Source: Desulfovibrionaceae bacterium (lineage in GTDB: Bacteria; Desulfobacterota; Desulfovibrionia; Desulfovibrionales; Desulfovibrionaceae). From it: 64,000 bases of DNA. Below are positions 41,625 through 51,122 of this stretch, piece after piece. The position numbers and the translations under genes are program-made. The stretch lies in contig JACCQO010000009.1 in assembly GCA_015709205.1 (NCBI GenBank), positions 54,904 to 118,903 on the forward strand, written 5' to 3'. A model generated the notes under the pieces. That model made no database searches. It was not told the origin of the DNA and worked only from the letters and a program-made list of their open reading frames with translations. The stretch's first letter is position 1. Each line of letters begins with the position of its first letter.

Positions 41625-42680
41625 CTAAAGGAAGGAATGGAAAAGATCTTCGATGTGCTCGTCGAACAGCCCCACGATGTTCGCGAGCTCGCCGGACTTG
41701 ATCGGCAGCCGCTCCCAGGCGCCGGGTTCCAGGCCGGGCAGCACGAACAGGTAGCCGCTGGAGATGTCCATGGCGTTGGCCATGTTGTCGGCCAGTTGCA
41801 GGATCGCGGCGGCCATGGGGTCCTTGGCCTTGGAGGGCGCGTGGTGGTGGGCGATGTTGTCCACCAGGGCGGGCGGCAACTTCCATTCGTTGAGCAGCAT
41901 GGTGCCCAGTTCCGCGTGGTCGAACCCGAGCACAGCGGCCTCGGCCTCCATGATCGGCACCTGGTTCTCGCGGGCGAAGAGCAGGAACTGCACCGAGGCA
42001 TAGGGGAGCTTCTTGAAGAGAATCAGCCGCCCCACGTCGTGCAGGAGCCCGGCGGTGAAGAAACGGTCGGGCTTGATGCCCACGACCTTGGAGGCGATGA
42101 GCTTGGCGAACACGCCGCAGCTCACGGAGTGTTTCCAGAAGGCCCTCATGTCCACGAGTTCGGGCGGGATGTCCTTGAAGGCCTTGGTGGCCGAGATGCC
42201 CATGGCCAGGTTGGAGACCTCCTCGATGCCGGCCAGGGAGATGGCGTGGGCCACGTCCTCCACGGTGTCGATGAGCCCGTAGAAGGGGCTGTTGACCAGC
42301 TTGAGCAGCTTGGCCGTGAGGTCCACGTCGGTGTTGACCACGCGGGCCACGTCCTCGGCCGAGCTCTTGGAGTTGTCCAGGACCTCGCGGATGCGGAAAT
42401 AGATGTCCGGGAAGCTGACGAGCTGCACCTCGCTGTCCACCAGCTCCCAGGGGGTCACGACTCCGGGGGAGAAGGTGTCGCGCAGGTATTCCAGGTTCCG
42501 GGCCAGGCGCACGTCCTCGGCGGGCGGCTCCCAGCCGTCGGCCAGGGCGGCGGCCGTGCGGAACACGGTGATGCGGTAGAGTTCGACGATGGCCTCGTTG
42601 TCGGGGTCCGCGTAGGCGAAGAAGGGGCGGACGTACTCCTCGCTGAAGGTCATCTGTTCGGCGGCGATCTGGGCGGGCAT
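41625..42680 (-). CDS. HDOD domain signalling protein
   Basis: The 351-residue protein starts MPAQIAAEQMTFSEEYVRPF behind GGAGG (spacing 9). Residues about 115-310 form an HDOD domain: DVDLTAKLLKLVNSPFYGL, ISLAGIEEVSNLAMGI, FWKHSVSCGVFAKLIA, TAGLLHDVGRLILFK and LGFDHAELGTMLLNEWKLP. HDOD proteins are HD-like but often lack phosphohydrolase activity; they appear in chemotaxis, c-di-GMP and cell-cycle signalling. The N-terminal ~100 residues have no recognised domain. It lies between cheR- and cheX-like genes, so a role in methylation-linked or CheY-linked signalling is likely. Confidence 0.85.
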   Translation of the reverse strand: MPAQIAAEQMTFSEEYVRPFFAYADPDNEAIVELYRITVFRTAAALADGWEPPAEDVRLARNLEYLRDTFSPGVVTPWELVDSEVQLVSFPDIYFRIREVLDNSKSSAEDVARVVNTDVDLTAKLLKLVNSPFYGLIDTVEDVAHAISLAGIEEVSNLAMGISATKAFKDIPPELVDMRAFWKHSVSCGVFAKLIASKVVGIKPDRFFTAGLLHDVGRLILFKKLPYASVQFLLFARENQVPIMEAEAAVLGFDHAELGTMLLNEWKLPPALVDNIAHHHAPSKAKDPMAAAILQLADNMANAMDISSGYLFVLPGLEPGAWERLPIKSGELANIVGLFDEHIEDLFHSFL

Positions 42681-42754
42681 GTCTTCAATCCTCCGTGGCG
42701 GTCGTGCTTCCTGTTGCTTCCTTGTGCGTTGCGGCTCGGGTCCGGGCTTGCGGC

Positions 42755-43732
42755 CTATTCCTTGTGGTAGCAGATGCCTCCGGGCTTGTTCACGGGAACA
42801 AAGGCGCGCGAGATATTGTGGATGGACTCCGAGTGCCCGAGGAACAGGTAGCCGCCGGGAAGGAGATTGTCGTAGAAGGCGGTCACGGCCTTCTTCTTCA
42901 TGGCATCGTCGAAGTAGATGATCACGTTGCGGCAGAAGACGATGTGCGAGCGGGGCACGCGCTTGACGGCCAGGGGGTCGCTCAGGTTGATGGGCCCGAA
43001 TTCGACCATCTTCTTCAGGCGCGGCTTGACGCGGAAGCCCCCGCCCTCCTCGGGGTCGAAGTACTTGGCCACGATGCCCTTGGGCGTGGTGCGCAGGGTG
43101 CGCTCCAGGTAGAGCCCCTCGCGGGCCAGGCGGAGCATGGCCGGGGAGAGGTCGTTGGCCGTGATGCGGATTCTCCAGCCGATCACGGACATGCCCAGCA
43201 CCTCGCTGATCATGATCGCCAGGGTGTAGGGCTCCTCGCCCGAGGAGCAGCCCGCGGACCAGATGTTCAACTCCTTCTTGCCCGCCTTTTCCTGCTCCGC
43301 GATCACGGATTTGAGGATGTCGTTCTGGAAGATGGCGAGCTGGCGCACGTCCCGGTAGAAGCTCGTCTCGTTGGTGGTGATCTTCTCGCAGAGCTGGTCC
43401 ATCTCGTTCATGCGGTTTTTGTCGAACTGCAGAAATTGATGGTATTCCTTGAAGGTCTTCAGGCCCAGCTCCTCCAGCCTGCCGCCCAGCCTGTTCTCCA
43501 GCAGGTAGCGCCGGTTGGGCGAGATGCTGATGCCGGTCTTGGCGTAGATGAAGCTGCTCAGGGCCTCGAATTCCTCTTCGGTGATCTTGACGGCCTTGCG
43601 CAGGGAAAGGCCGCGCGTGGGCAGGCTGCCGGCCGTCAGGCCGCTGGCCAGTCCGCCCCGCACGCCGCCGGGCAGCGGCGCCTTGGGGTCTGCGCCCCGT
43701 TGTCCCAGGCTGGTGGAAGAAAAAAGGGACAT
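42755..43732 (-). CDS. cheR: CheR-type protein-glutamate methyltransferase
   Basis: The 325-residue product starts at ATG 43732 (MSLFSSTSLGQRG); AAGGAG lies 9 nt upstream and overlaps an alternative ATG at 43741. The N-terminal helical CheR domain begins at ITEEEFEALSSFIYAKTGI. The SAM-binding core has IWSAGCSSGEEPYTLA, ITANDLSP and HIVFCRNVIIYFDD. It adds methyl groups from SAM to glutamates of chemoreceptors. About 45 extra residues, Gly/Pro-rich, precede the CheR domain. It is first of the cheR-HDOD-cheX set, divergent from the sigma-54 receiver operon. No chemoreceptor or CheB is in the window. Confidence 0.93.
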   Translation of the reverse strand: MSLFSSTSLGQRGADPKAPLPGGVRGGLASGLTAGSLPTRGLSLRKAVKITEEEFEALSSFIYAKTGISISPNRRYLLENRLGGRLEELGLKTFKEYHQFLQFDKNRMNEMDQLCEKITTNETSFYRDVRQLAIFQNDILKSVIAEQEKAGKKELNIWSAGCSSGEEPYTLAIMISEVLGMSVIGWRIRITANDLSPAMLRLAREGLYLERTLRTTPKGIVAKYFDPEEGGGFRVKPRLKKMVEFGPINLSDPLAVKRVPRSHIVFCRNVIIYFDDAMKKKAVTAFYDNLLPGGYLFLGHSESIHNISRAFVPVNKPGGICYHKE

Positions 43733-43876
43733 CGTGCTCATCTCCTTCTGTGGGGTCTGTGACGTCCGGCCCCGCATGCGCTCGACAGTTCGACACGCGG
43801 AAAACCGTATGCTCGCACAGTAGAGGCAGGACCGGGTGAAGTAAATGATTTTTCGGAAACGAACGACTGCTCGCAC

Positions 43877-43980
43877 ATTCTCTTCCTCCCGAAACGCCCC
43901 CCCTCTTCTCCTTCCCCTCCCCGGCCGAAGCCTTCCCTCCCCCACCCCCTGGCTCGCCCTTTTTTCCCCTCCGTCGCGCT
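43877..43980. other. Pyrimidine-rich tract in the divergent cheR/receiver region
   Basis: About 100 bp of the plus strand are almost all C and T, with several C6-C7 and CCTTCCCTCC blocks. The 494-bp region 43733-44226 otherwise contains the sigma-54 promoter and upstream sites of the receiver operon. Confidence 0.6.
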
Positions 43981-44050
43981 TCGGTGTGTTGGCCCCTCTG
44001 CCGTTCTGGGCCGCCGCGCCGGAGAGGCAAAAAGGCGCAACACACGGCTG

Positions 44051-44068
44051 TTGCGCAATTTTGCGTAT
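44051..44068 (+). promoter_or_regulatory. Candidate activator site for the receiver operon
   Basis: TTGCGCAATTTTGCGTAT lies about 70 bp upstream of the -24 box at 44120. Similar words occur at 56806-56836 at the same relative distance before the second sigma-54 promoter. This spacing suits an enhancer-binding protein site. Confidence 0.5.
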
Positions 44069-44119
44069 GTAATATCTTGAAATGATGTTGCTAGATAAAA
44101 GCGCGCAAACCCTTGCTTC

Positions 44120-44135
44120 TGGCACGGGGGTTGCT
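44120..44135 (+). promoter_or_regulatory. Sigma-54 promoter of the receiver/PEP-like operon
   Basis: TGGCACGGGGGTTGCT matches the -24/-12 consensus exactly: GG (44121-44122), 10 bp, GC (44133-44134). It is about 90 bp before the ATG of the receiver at 44227. Confidence 0.88.
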
Positions 44136-44226
44136 CCTTTCCGGGGAGAGAACCCGGCGTGATTGCGTGTTTCTGCGCGAAATGGGGCGGCGGTCGCCCC
44201 GGGGGCACCAGAAGGAGGAGAACGCC

Positions 44227-44616
44227 ATGAGCCGTATGCGTGTGCTGTTGGTGGATGACGAGGCCGATTTCCGGGCGCTGCTGCTCAAGCGCATGACCCA
44301 TCGCGGCGTGGACGCGATGGCCGTCGGCGACGGCGAGGCCGCCCTGGCGGCGGTGGCCGAGGGACATTTCGACGTGGTCGTGCTCGACGTGCGCATGCCC
44401 GGCATGGACGGCATCGAGGTGCTCCGGCGGCTCAAGCGCGACCACCCGGACGTGGAGGTCGTGCTCCTGACCGGGCACGCCAGCATCGAGGCCGCGCGCA
44501 CGGGCATGGACCTGGGCGCCTTCGACTACTGCATCAAGCCCGTGTCCATCAACGACCTGCTGGTGACCCTGCAGGAGGCCGTGGCCAGGCGCCGCCTGGC
44601 GGCCGGAGCCGAATAG
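44227..44616 (+). CDS. Stand-alone CheY-like response regulator
   Basis: This 129-residue single-domain receiver starts MSRMRVLLVDDEADF behind AAGGAGGAG. All catalytic residues are present: D10-D11, phosphoacceptor D54 (VVVLDVRMPGMDG), T82 (LLTGH) and K104 (YCIKPVS). It has no output domain, so it signals by protein contact. The adjacent downstream gene (11 nt) is the first PEP-synthase-like protein; two histidine kinases follow, and a CheX-like phosphatase lies divergently. Its close paralogue at 25034 has lost the phosphoacceptor. Transcription from the sigma-54 promoter upstream is likely. Confidence 0.95.
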   Translation: MSRMRVLLVDDEADFRALLLKRMTHRGVDAMAVGDGEAALAAVAEGHFDVVVLDVRMPGMDGIEVLRRLKRDHPDVEVVLLTGHASIEAARTGMDLGAFDYCIKPVSINDLLVTLQEAVARRRLAAGAE

Positions 44617-44627
44617 GGGGAGAGGCC

Positions 44628-47369
44628 ATGGCGCGCGTGCTCATGGAATTGGTGCGGTCGCTGTTCGGCGGCGCGCAGGGCGACCCGGAGCGCGATCGGG
44701 AACTGGTGCTCGCGCACCGGGACCGCTGCCTGCACTTCAAGACCCTGCTTTCCGCCAACAGCCGGGCCCTTTCGGCCATGACCGACATCGAGGACGCCCT
44801 GGACGGCGAGCGCAGCTTCGGCATGCCCTTCGTGCGCGAGCGCTGCACCACCTCCCTGGTGGAGGTGCACCGCATGGTCGCCGCCCTGGACGGGCTCACG
44901 CCCGACCGCTACCGGGAGCTCTTCACCCGCTACGACCTGGTGCGCTCGCGCGTGGAAAAGGCCCTGGAGGCGGCCTCGGACCGCTCCACCGGGCCGCTGT
45001 GCCTGCCGTTTTCCAAGATCCGCATGAGCCACGCCGCCGAGGTGGGCGGCAAGATGGCCGTGCTCGGCGAGGCTGAGTCGCGGCTGCCGTGCCGCACGCC
45101 CGGCGGGTTCGTGGTCACGGCCTCGGCCTTCCGCCGCTTCGTGGACGGCTCCGGCCTGGGCGCGGAGATCGCCCGGCGCATCCAGGCCGCGGGCGAGATG
45201 GACGCCGAGGAGAGCGAGATCGTCTGCCGCGGCATCCGCGAACTCATTTTGGGCGCGGAACTGCCCCAGCCCCTGCTCACGGCCCTGCGCGCCCAGGTGG
45301 ACGCGCTGGTGGTCCGGTTCGGCCCCGGCGTGGGCCTGGCCGTGCGCTCCAGCGCCGTGGGCGAGGACGCGGCGGGCGCATCCTTCGCCGGGCAGTTCCG
45401 CACCGTGCTCGGCGTGCTGCCGGACGGCGTGGAAGGGGCCTACAAGGACGTGGTCGCGGCCCTCTGGACGCCCGCGGCCCTGGCCTACCGCGCCGGGCGC
45501 GGCCTGCTGGACCAGGACGCGGCCATGTGCGTGGGCGTGCTGCCGATGATCGACGCGGCCAAGGGCGGGGTGGCCTATTCCAAGGATCCCCTGGACCCGG
45601 CCTCGGGCGACGTGCTCGTGGAGGCCGCCTGGGGGCTGCCCGCCTCGGTGGTGGACGGCTCCCTGGAGCCGGACCGCTTCCGCGTGCCGCGCAACGGCGA
45701 CGGCGTGGTCGAGGTCTCGCCGGGCCGCAAGGGGCACATGGTCGTGCTGGCCCCGGAGGGCGGCGTGGCCCGCGTGCCCGTGGAGACGGGCCGCGCGGAG
45801 CAGCCCTGCCTGACCAAGGGCGAGAGCCTGCGCGTGGCCGAGCTGGCCATGGGCCTGGAGCGCCTCTTCGGCGTGCCCCAGGACGTGGAATGGGCCATCG
45901 ACGCGTCCGGCGTGCTCGTGCTCCTGCAGAGCCGCTCCCTGGGGCTCATGGAGAGCGTGCCGGAGCCCGCGCTGCTGGACGTGCTCGGTCCGCGCGAGGA
46001 GGGCGAGGTGCTCTGCCGCGGCGGGGTCACGGTCTCGCCGGGCGGGGCGTACGGCCCGGCCCACGTGCTCCGTTCCGAGGCCGAGGCCGACGACTTTCCC
46101 ACGGGCGGCGTGCTCGTGGCCGTGGCCCCGGAGCCGCACCTGGCCCTGCTCCTGCCCCGGGCCGGGGCCGTGGTCACGGAGCGCGGCGGCCGCACCGGCC
46201 ACCTGGCCACCGTGGCGCGCGAGATGGGCGTTCCGGCCATCTTCGGCCTGCGCGACGCCGCCACCCAGCTGCAGGGCGCGGGCGTGGTCACGGTGGACGC
46301 CACCAACTGCCGCGTCTGGCGCGGCGTCCACGACATCCCGCGCATCGAGCGGCGCGGCCCGGGCGAGCGGCTGCGCGGCAGTCCGGTCTGGCGCGTGCTC
46401 AAGCAGGCCGCCGCGCACATCGTGCCCCTGAACCTGCTCGACCCGGACGCCAGGGAATTCTCTCCCGAGGGCTGCAAGACCCTGCACGACATCACCCGCT
46501 TCTGCCACGAGCAGGCCGTGCGCGATCTCTTCGAATCCGGAAGCGATCTGCCCGTGGGCGCCTCGCGGCGGCTGGTCAGCGGCACGCGCATGCAGTTCTG
46601 GGTCGTGGACCTGGGCGGCGGCATCGCCGCGCCCGCCACGGCCGATGCCCCGGCCGCCCCGGACGAGGGCCAGGCGGCGCCCGCCCCGCCCGCCCCGACC
46701 ACAGCGGACCTGGACGTGGAGCGCATCGTCTGCCGCCCCATGCGCGCCCTGTGGCGCGGCATGACCTCCGTGCCCTGGGAGGGCCCGCCCGCGCCCGACG
46801 CGCGCGGCTTCCTCTCGGTCATCGCCCAGGCCGCGTCCAACCCGGACCTGGACCCGGCGCGCGCCTCCAGCTTCCAGGAGCGCAGCTTCTTCCTCATCTC
46901 CAAGGATTTCTGCAGCCTGCATTCGCGCTTCGGGTTCCACTTCAGCATCATCGAGGCCCTGCTCGGCGACAGCCCGGCCGAAAGCTACGCCAGCATGCGC
47001 TTCAAGGGCGGCGCGGCCGACCCGGAACGCCGCGCGCGGCGCGCGCACATGGTCGGCGAGGTGCTGCGCGACATGGGCTTTTCCGTGGACGTGCGCCGCG
47101 ACGCGCTGACCGCGCGCATCGAGGGCGTGGAGCCCGCCGAGCTGGAGGCCCGGCTCGAGGCCCTGGGCTTCCTCAGCCTGCACACGCGGCAGATGGATAT
47201 GGTCATGGGCGACCCGGTGCGCACGGGCGAATGCCGCGCCCGGCTGCTGCGCGGCCTGGCCGCGCTGCCGGGCGGCGGCGGGTTGGCCGCGCCGGCCGCC
47301 CCGGGCTCGTCCGGCCCGCAGGACGCGTCCGCGCCCACGGACGCCACGGCCGGAAGGACCACGGCATGA
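44628..47369 (+). CDS. PEP-synthase-like protein A: ATP-grasp and phosphohistidine domains with novel C-terminal domain
   Basis: The 913-residue protein begins with an extra helical region (about 25-115). A PPDK_N-type ATP-grasp follows (VGGKMAVLGEAE near 140; VRSSAVGEDAAGASFAGQ near 238; EAAWGLPASVVDGSLEPD; DVEWAIDASGVLVLLQSRS near 420-440), then the swivel domain GGRTGHLATVAREMGVPAIF with phosphorylatable His525. PEP synthase would continue with a PEP/pyruvate TIM barrel. Here, from about 597 to 880, an unrelated domain follows, shared with the proteins at 51123 and 25516 (QFWVVDLGGG, LWRGMTSVPWEGP, FKGGAADPERRARR, HTRQMDMVMG). It may move phosphate from ATP to His and then to an unknown acceptor, as in rifampicin phosphotransferase, or serve as a sensor. 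The operon position links it to the receiver and HK1. Confidence 0.85.
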   Translation: MARVLMELVRSLFGGAQGDPERDRELVLAHRDRCLHFKTLLSANSRALSAMTDIEDALDGERSFGMPFVRERCTTSLVEVHRMVAALDGLTPDRYRELFTRYDLVRSRVEKALEAASDRSTGPLCLPFSKIRMSHAAEVGGKMAVLGEAESRLPCRTPGGFVVTASAFRRFVDGSGLGAEIARRIQAAGEMDAEESEIVCRGIRELILGAELPQPLLTALRAQVDALVVRFGPGVGLAVRSSAVGEDAAGASFAGQFRTVLGVLPDGVEGAYKDVVAALWTPAALAYRAGRGLLDQDAAMCVGVLPMIDAAKGGVAYSKDPLDPASGDVLVEAAWGLPASVVDGSLEPDRFRVPRNGDGVVEVSPGRKGHMVVLAPEGGVARVPVETGRAEQPCLTKGESLRVAELAMGLERLFGVPQDVEWAIDASGVLVLLQSRSLGLMESVPEPALLDVLGPREEGEVLCRGGVTVSPGGAYGPAHVLRSEAEADDFPTGGVLVAVAPEPHLALLLPRAGAVVTERGGRTGHLATVAREMGVPAIFGLRDAATQLQGAGVVTVDATNCRVWRGVHDIPRIERRGPGERLRGSPVWRVLKQAAAHIVPLNLLDPDAREFSPEGCKTLHDITRFCHEQAVRDLFESGSDLPVGASRRLVSGTRMQFWVVDLGGGIAAPATADAPAAPDEGQAAPAPPAPTTADLDVERIVCRPMRALWRGMTSVPWEGPPAPDARGFLSVIAQAASNPDLDPARASSFQERSFFLISKDFCSLHSRFGFHFSIIEALLGDSPAESYASMRFKGGAADPERRARRAHMVGEVLRDMGFSVDVRRDALTARIEGVEPAELEARLEALGFLSLHTRQMDMVMGDPVRTGECRARLLRGLAALPGGGGLAAPAAPGSSGPQDASAPTDATAGRTTA

Positions 47370-47497
47370 ACGCTTTCACGGGAGTATCCGGGTATCCAAC
47401 CACCTCCGGACCGGCGCCATCGGGAAAGGCGCCGGGCCTCCCCATACGGGCGTCCGGCGCCTCCCTACCGCCGGACGCCCCCTGCGGGGAAAGGTAG
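47366..47497 (+). CDS. Possible 43-residue coupled small protein
   Basis: An ATG overlaps the stop of PEP-like protein A (ATGA, 47366-47369) and opens a 43-codon frame (MNAFTGVSGYPTTSGPAPSG ... CGER) ending 6 nt before the HK1 start at 47504. Position and overlap suggest translational coupling, but composition is Pro/Gly/Ser-rich and no family is recognised. It could be a coupling leader rather than a functional protein. Confidence 0.3.
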   Translation: MNAFTGVSGYPTTSGPAPSGKAPGLPIRASGASLPPDAPCGER

Positions 47498-47503
47498 ACG
47501 CGC

Positions 47504-49145
<1,642 letters not shown>

Positions 49146-49153
<8 letters not shown>

Positions 49154-49367
49154 GATCCGCTGCCAGTGGGGCGGGTAGGACCCGCTGCCAGTGGGCGAAC
49201 GTCGAGTGCCGCGGGGAGATGTGGCTTTCCCCCGTTCGCATCTGGAGATGGGGAGAGCGGAGAGGCCTCTGTTGGTGGGTGAATGGGCGGGTAGGACCCG
49301 CTGCCGATCGTCGAACGGCGGGTGCTGCGGGGAGATGTGGCTTTCTCTCGTTCGCAGCTGGAGATGG
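49146..49367 (+). repeat. Intergenic repeats between the two kinase genes
   Basis: A 25-bp unit (GCGGGTAGGAYCCGCTGCCAG ...) occurs twice in tandem (49146-49170, 49171-49195). Its first 19 bp recur at 49287-49305. The ~81 bp starting at 49171 and at 49287 are two similar copies (GGGGAGATGTGGCTTTC and CTGGAGATGG in both). GCGGGT-AGG-ACCCGC is an inverted repeat. The first unit starts within the HK1 stop region. No gene is supported in 49154-49595. Confidence 0.8.
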
Positions 49368-49595
49368 AGGGAGACCCGTCGATGCGGGCGGCCGCTGGAG
49401 GCGCGATGCCATTGAAATTTTCCTCCGCTTGCTGCCTGGGGCGGAGGGGGACGGCGGACCCGATAACGGGCGGGTCCGGCCAGGGCCGGGACGACGCCGG
49501 GGTGACGGTCCCCGGGGAGTGTGAACGGGTCCGGCGGCGGCGCTCCGGGGAGTCGGGGGCGCGCCGCCGGGCCGCAACAGGGACGGGAGCGAAAC

Positions 49596-50606
49596 GTGGA
49601 CGAGACGAGAACGGAATCCGGGAGTGACGGTGGCGGCAGGGCCGGGGCCGAGGCCTTCTGCTGCCGTATGGCCCATGAGCTGAATACGCCCCTGGCGATC
49701 ATCGGGCTGGAGGTCGCCAGTCTGGAGCGGCTGCTCGGCGGCGCGGCCATCAGCCCGCCGGCCTGCGATGCCTCGGTGCGCGACCGCGTGGCCGAGATCC
49801 GCACTCAGGTGGACCAGGCCGGGCGGGTGGCGCGGACCATGCTGCAGCTGGCGCGCAACGACAGGGTGGCCGAGGAGCCCGTGAGCCCGGCGGACGCGGT
49901 GCGCACCGCCGTGGCCCGCGCGCGCCGTCGCGGCGCGCTCTCCGCTCCGGGCGCGTCGAGCGTGGCGATTGCGCCGGACGCGCCGGACGAACCGCGCAGC
50001 CTCGGCGCGCACCTCACGATCTGCGTGGTCGGGGATCGGGCCGAGACCGCCTGCCTGAGCACGGATCCCGTGCTCCTGGGGCAGGTGCTCGACAACCTGC
50101 TGGACAATGCCCTGCGGGCCGTGGCCGAGGCCGCCGCAGACCGCGCCGAGGCGGCCCGCGTTTGTGCCTTTGCCGGATCGGCGGGTTCGGCGGGTGCGAA
50201 AATTGCGCAAAGGCCGGGAGCCGTTGCGCCGGTCGCCGGATGTGTGGAGGTGCTGGTGCGCGCCCCGTCCGGAGGCGGCGTGGAGATCGAGGTGTCCGAC
50301 GACGGTCCGGGCGTGCCCGAGGGACTACGCGAACGCGTCTTCGAGCTCTTTTTCACCACCCGGCCGCACGACGGTGGCAGCGGCATCGGCCTGGCCCTGT
50401 GCCGGGACATCGCCGCGCGCCTGGGCGGCGGGCTGGAGCTGCGCACGGCCGAACTGGGCGGCGCGTGCTTCGTGCTCCGCCTGCCCGCATCCTGCGCCGC
50501 CGGGCGCGTTCACGGCCCGCAGCGGGCCCGGGGTCGGGCCGCCGCATCCGTGCACGTCACAGCCCCCCACGCGCCGGCCCGGTGCGAGGAGGCCGCCACA
50601 GGCTAG
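49596..50606 (+). CDS. Soluble histidine kinase (HK2)
   Basis: The 336-residue protein starts at GTG 49596 behind GGGAG (spacing 6). It has no membrane segment and almost no sensor: the H-box FCCRMAHELNTPLAIIG begins at residue 21, with phospho-His27. The HATPase shows GQVLDNLLDNALRAV, VSDDGPGVPEG and GSGIGLALCRDIAARLGG, plus an Ala/Gly-rich insert around 185-215. It may be a cytoplasmic partner kinase or phosphatase acting on the receivers nearby, or it may get its signal by binding PEP-like protein A or B. A strong terminator follows. Confidence 0.88.
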   Translation: MDETRTESGSDGGGRAGAEAFCCRMAHELNTPLAIIGLEVASLERLLGGAAISPPACDASVRDRVAEIRTQVDQAGRVARTMLQLARNDRVAEEPVSPADAVRTAVARARRRGALSAPGASSVAIAPDAPDEPRSLGAHLTICVVGDRAETACLSTDPVLLGQVLDNLLDNALRAVAEAAADRAEAARVCAFAGSAGSAGAKIAQRPGAVAPVAGCVEVLVRAPSGGGVEIEVSDDGPGVPEGLRERVFELFFTTRPHDGGSGIGLALCRDIAARLGGGLELRTAELGGACFVLRLPASCAAGRVHGPQRARGRAAASVHVTAPHAPARCEEAATG

Positions 50607-50633
50607 GCCGCCGCAACAAGGTTCCCTGCCGCC

Positions 50634-50690
50634 GCGGAGCGCGGCCGTCGCGTCTTGCCCTTGACGCGGAGGTCGCGCTCCGCTCTTTTT
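50634..50690 (+). terminator. Terminator of the receiver/PEP/kinase unit
   Basis: GCGGAGCGCG (50634-50643) pairs with CGCGCTCCGC (50674-50683), with an inner CGCGTC/GACGCG stem, followed by TCTTTTT (50684-50690). It ends the plus-strand unit before the convergent PEP-like gene B. Confidence 0.8.
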
Positions 50691-51122
50691 CGCATTCGGC
50701 GCGCAGGGCTCGACGCAGGGGGCCGCTCCGGGCGGGCCCGCCGAATGCGGGACGTGGCGGGAGCCGGAGCGGGACGCGAGGGGGCGGGGGCCCGGCTGCC
50801 GGGCGCTGCGGGCTCGACGCGGATCGGGCTTCCGGGCGGGGAAGGCCGACGGGGCGGCGCATCGGGCCGCATTCGATCCGGGGGACATCCCATCGGGCGA
50901 AAGTCGATTCGGCGAAAACCGATCAAGAGGATATTCGATCAAGGGACATCCGATCGGGCGGAGCGCCAGGGACGGCCGCCAGGGCGGTGCGTGGGGCGCG
51001 CTGTCGCGCAGCCGTCCCGCCGCCGCTTGTCCGGCACTTGGGCCCGCTGTCTTGGCTCGGCGTTTCGGTCCCGTTGCGCGAACGCCTTGATCCGGCCCGG
51101 GAATCCGGCCTGGAGTCGATCC
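50691..51122. other. Convergent intergenic region with short direct repeats
   Basis: No gene is supported. GGGACATCC-[C/G]-ATCGGGCG occurs at 50882-50899 and 50943-50960, and CGATCAAG at 50920-50927 and 50936-50943. These GATC-rich words lie in the gap between HK2 and PEP-like gene B. Confidence 0.55.

Noticed and set aside
44628-47369. Calling protein A a pyruvate, water dikinase
   Set aside because: The ATP-grasp and swivel His fit, but I see no PEP/pyruvate barrel motifs; the C-terminal part is a different domain.
49191-49415. 74-codon frame in the repeated intergenic element
   Set aside because: The repeats are out of phase between copies, giving different peptides, so selection on protein is unlikely.
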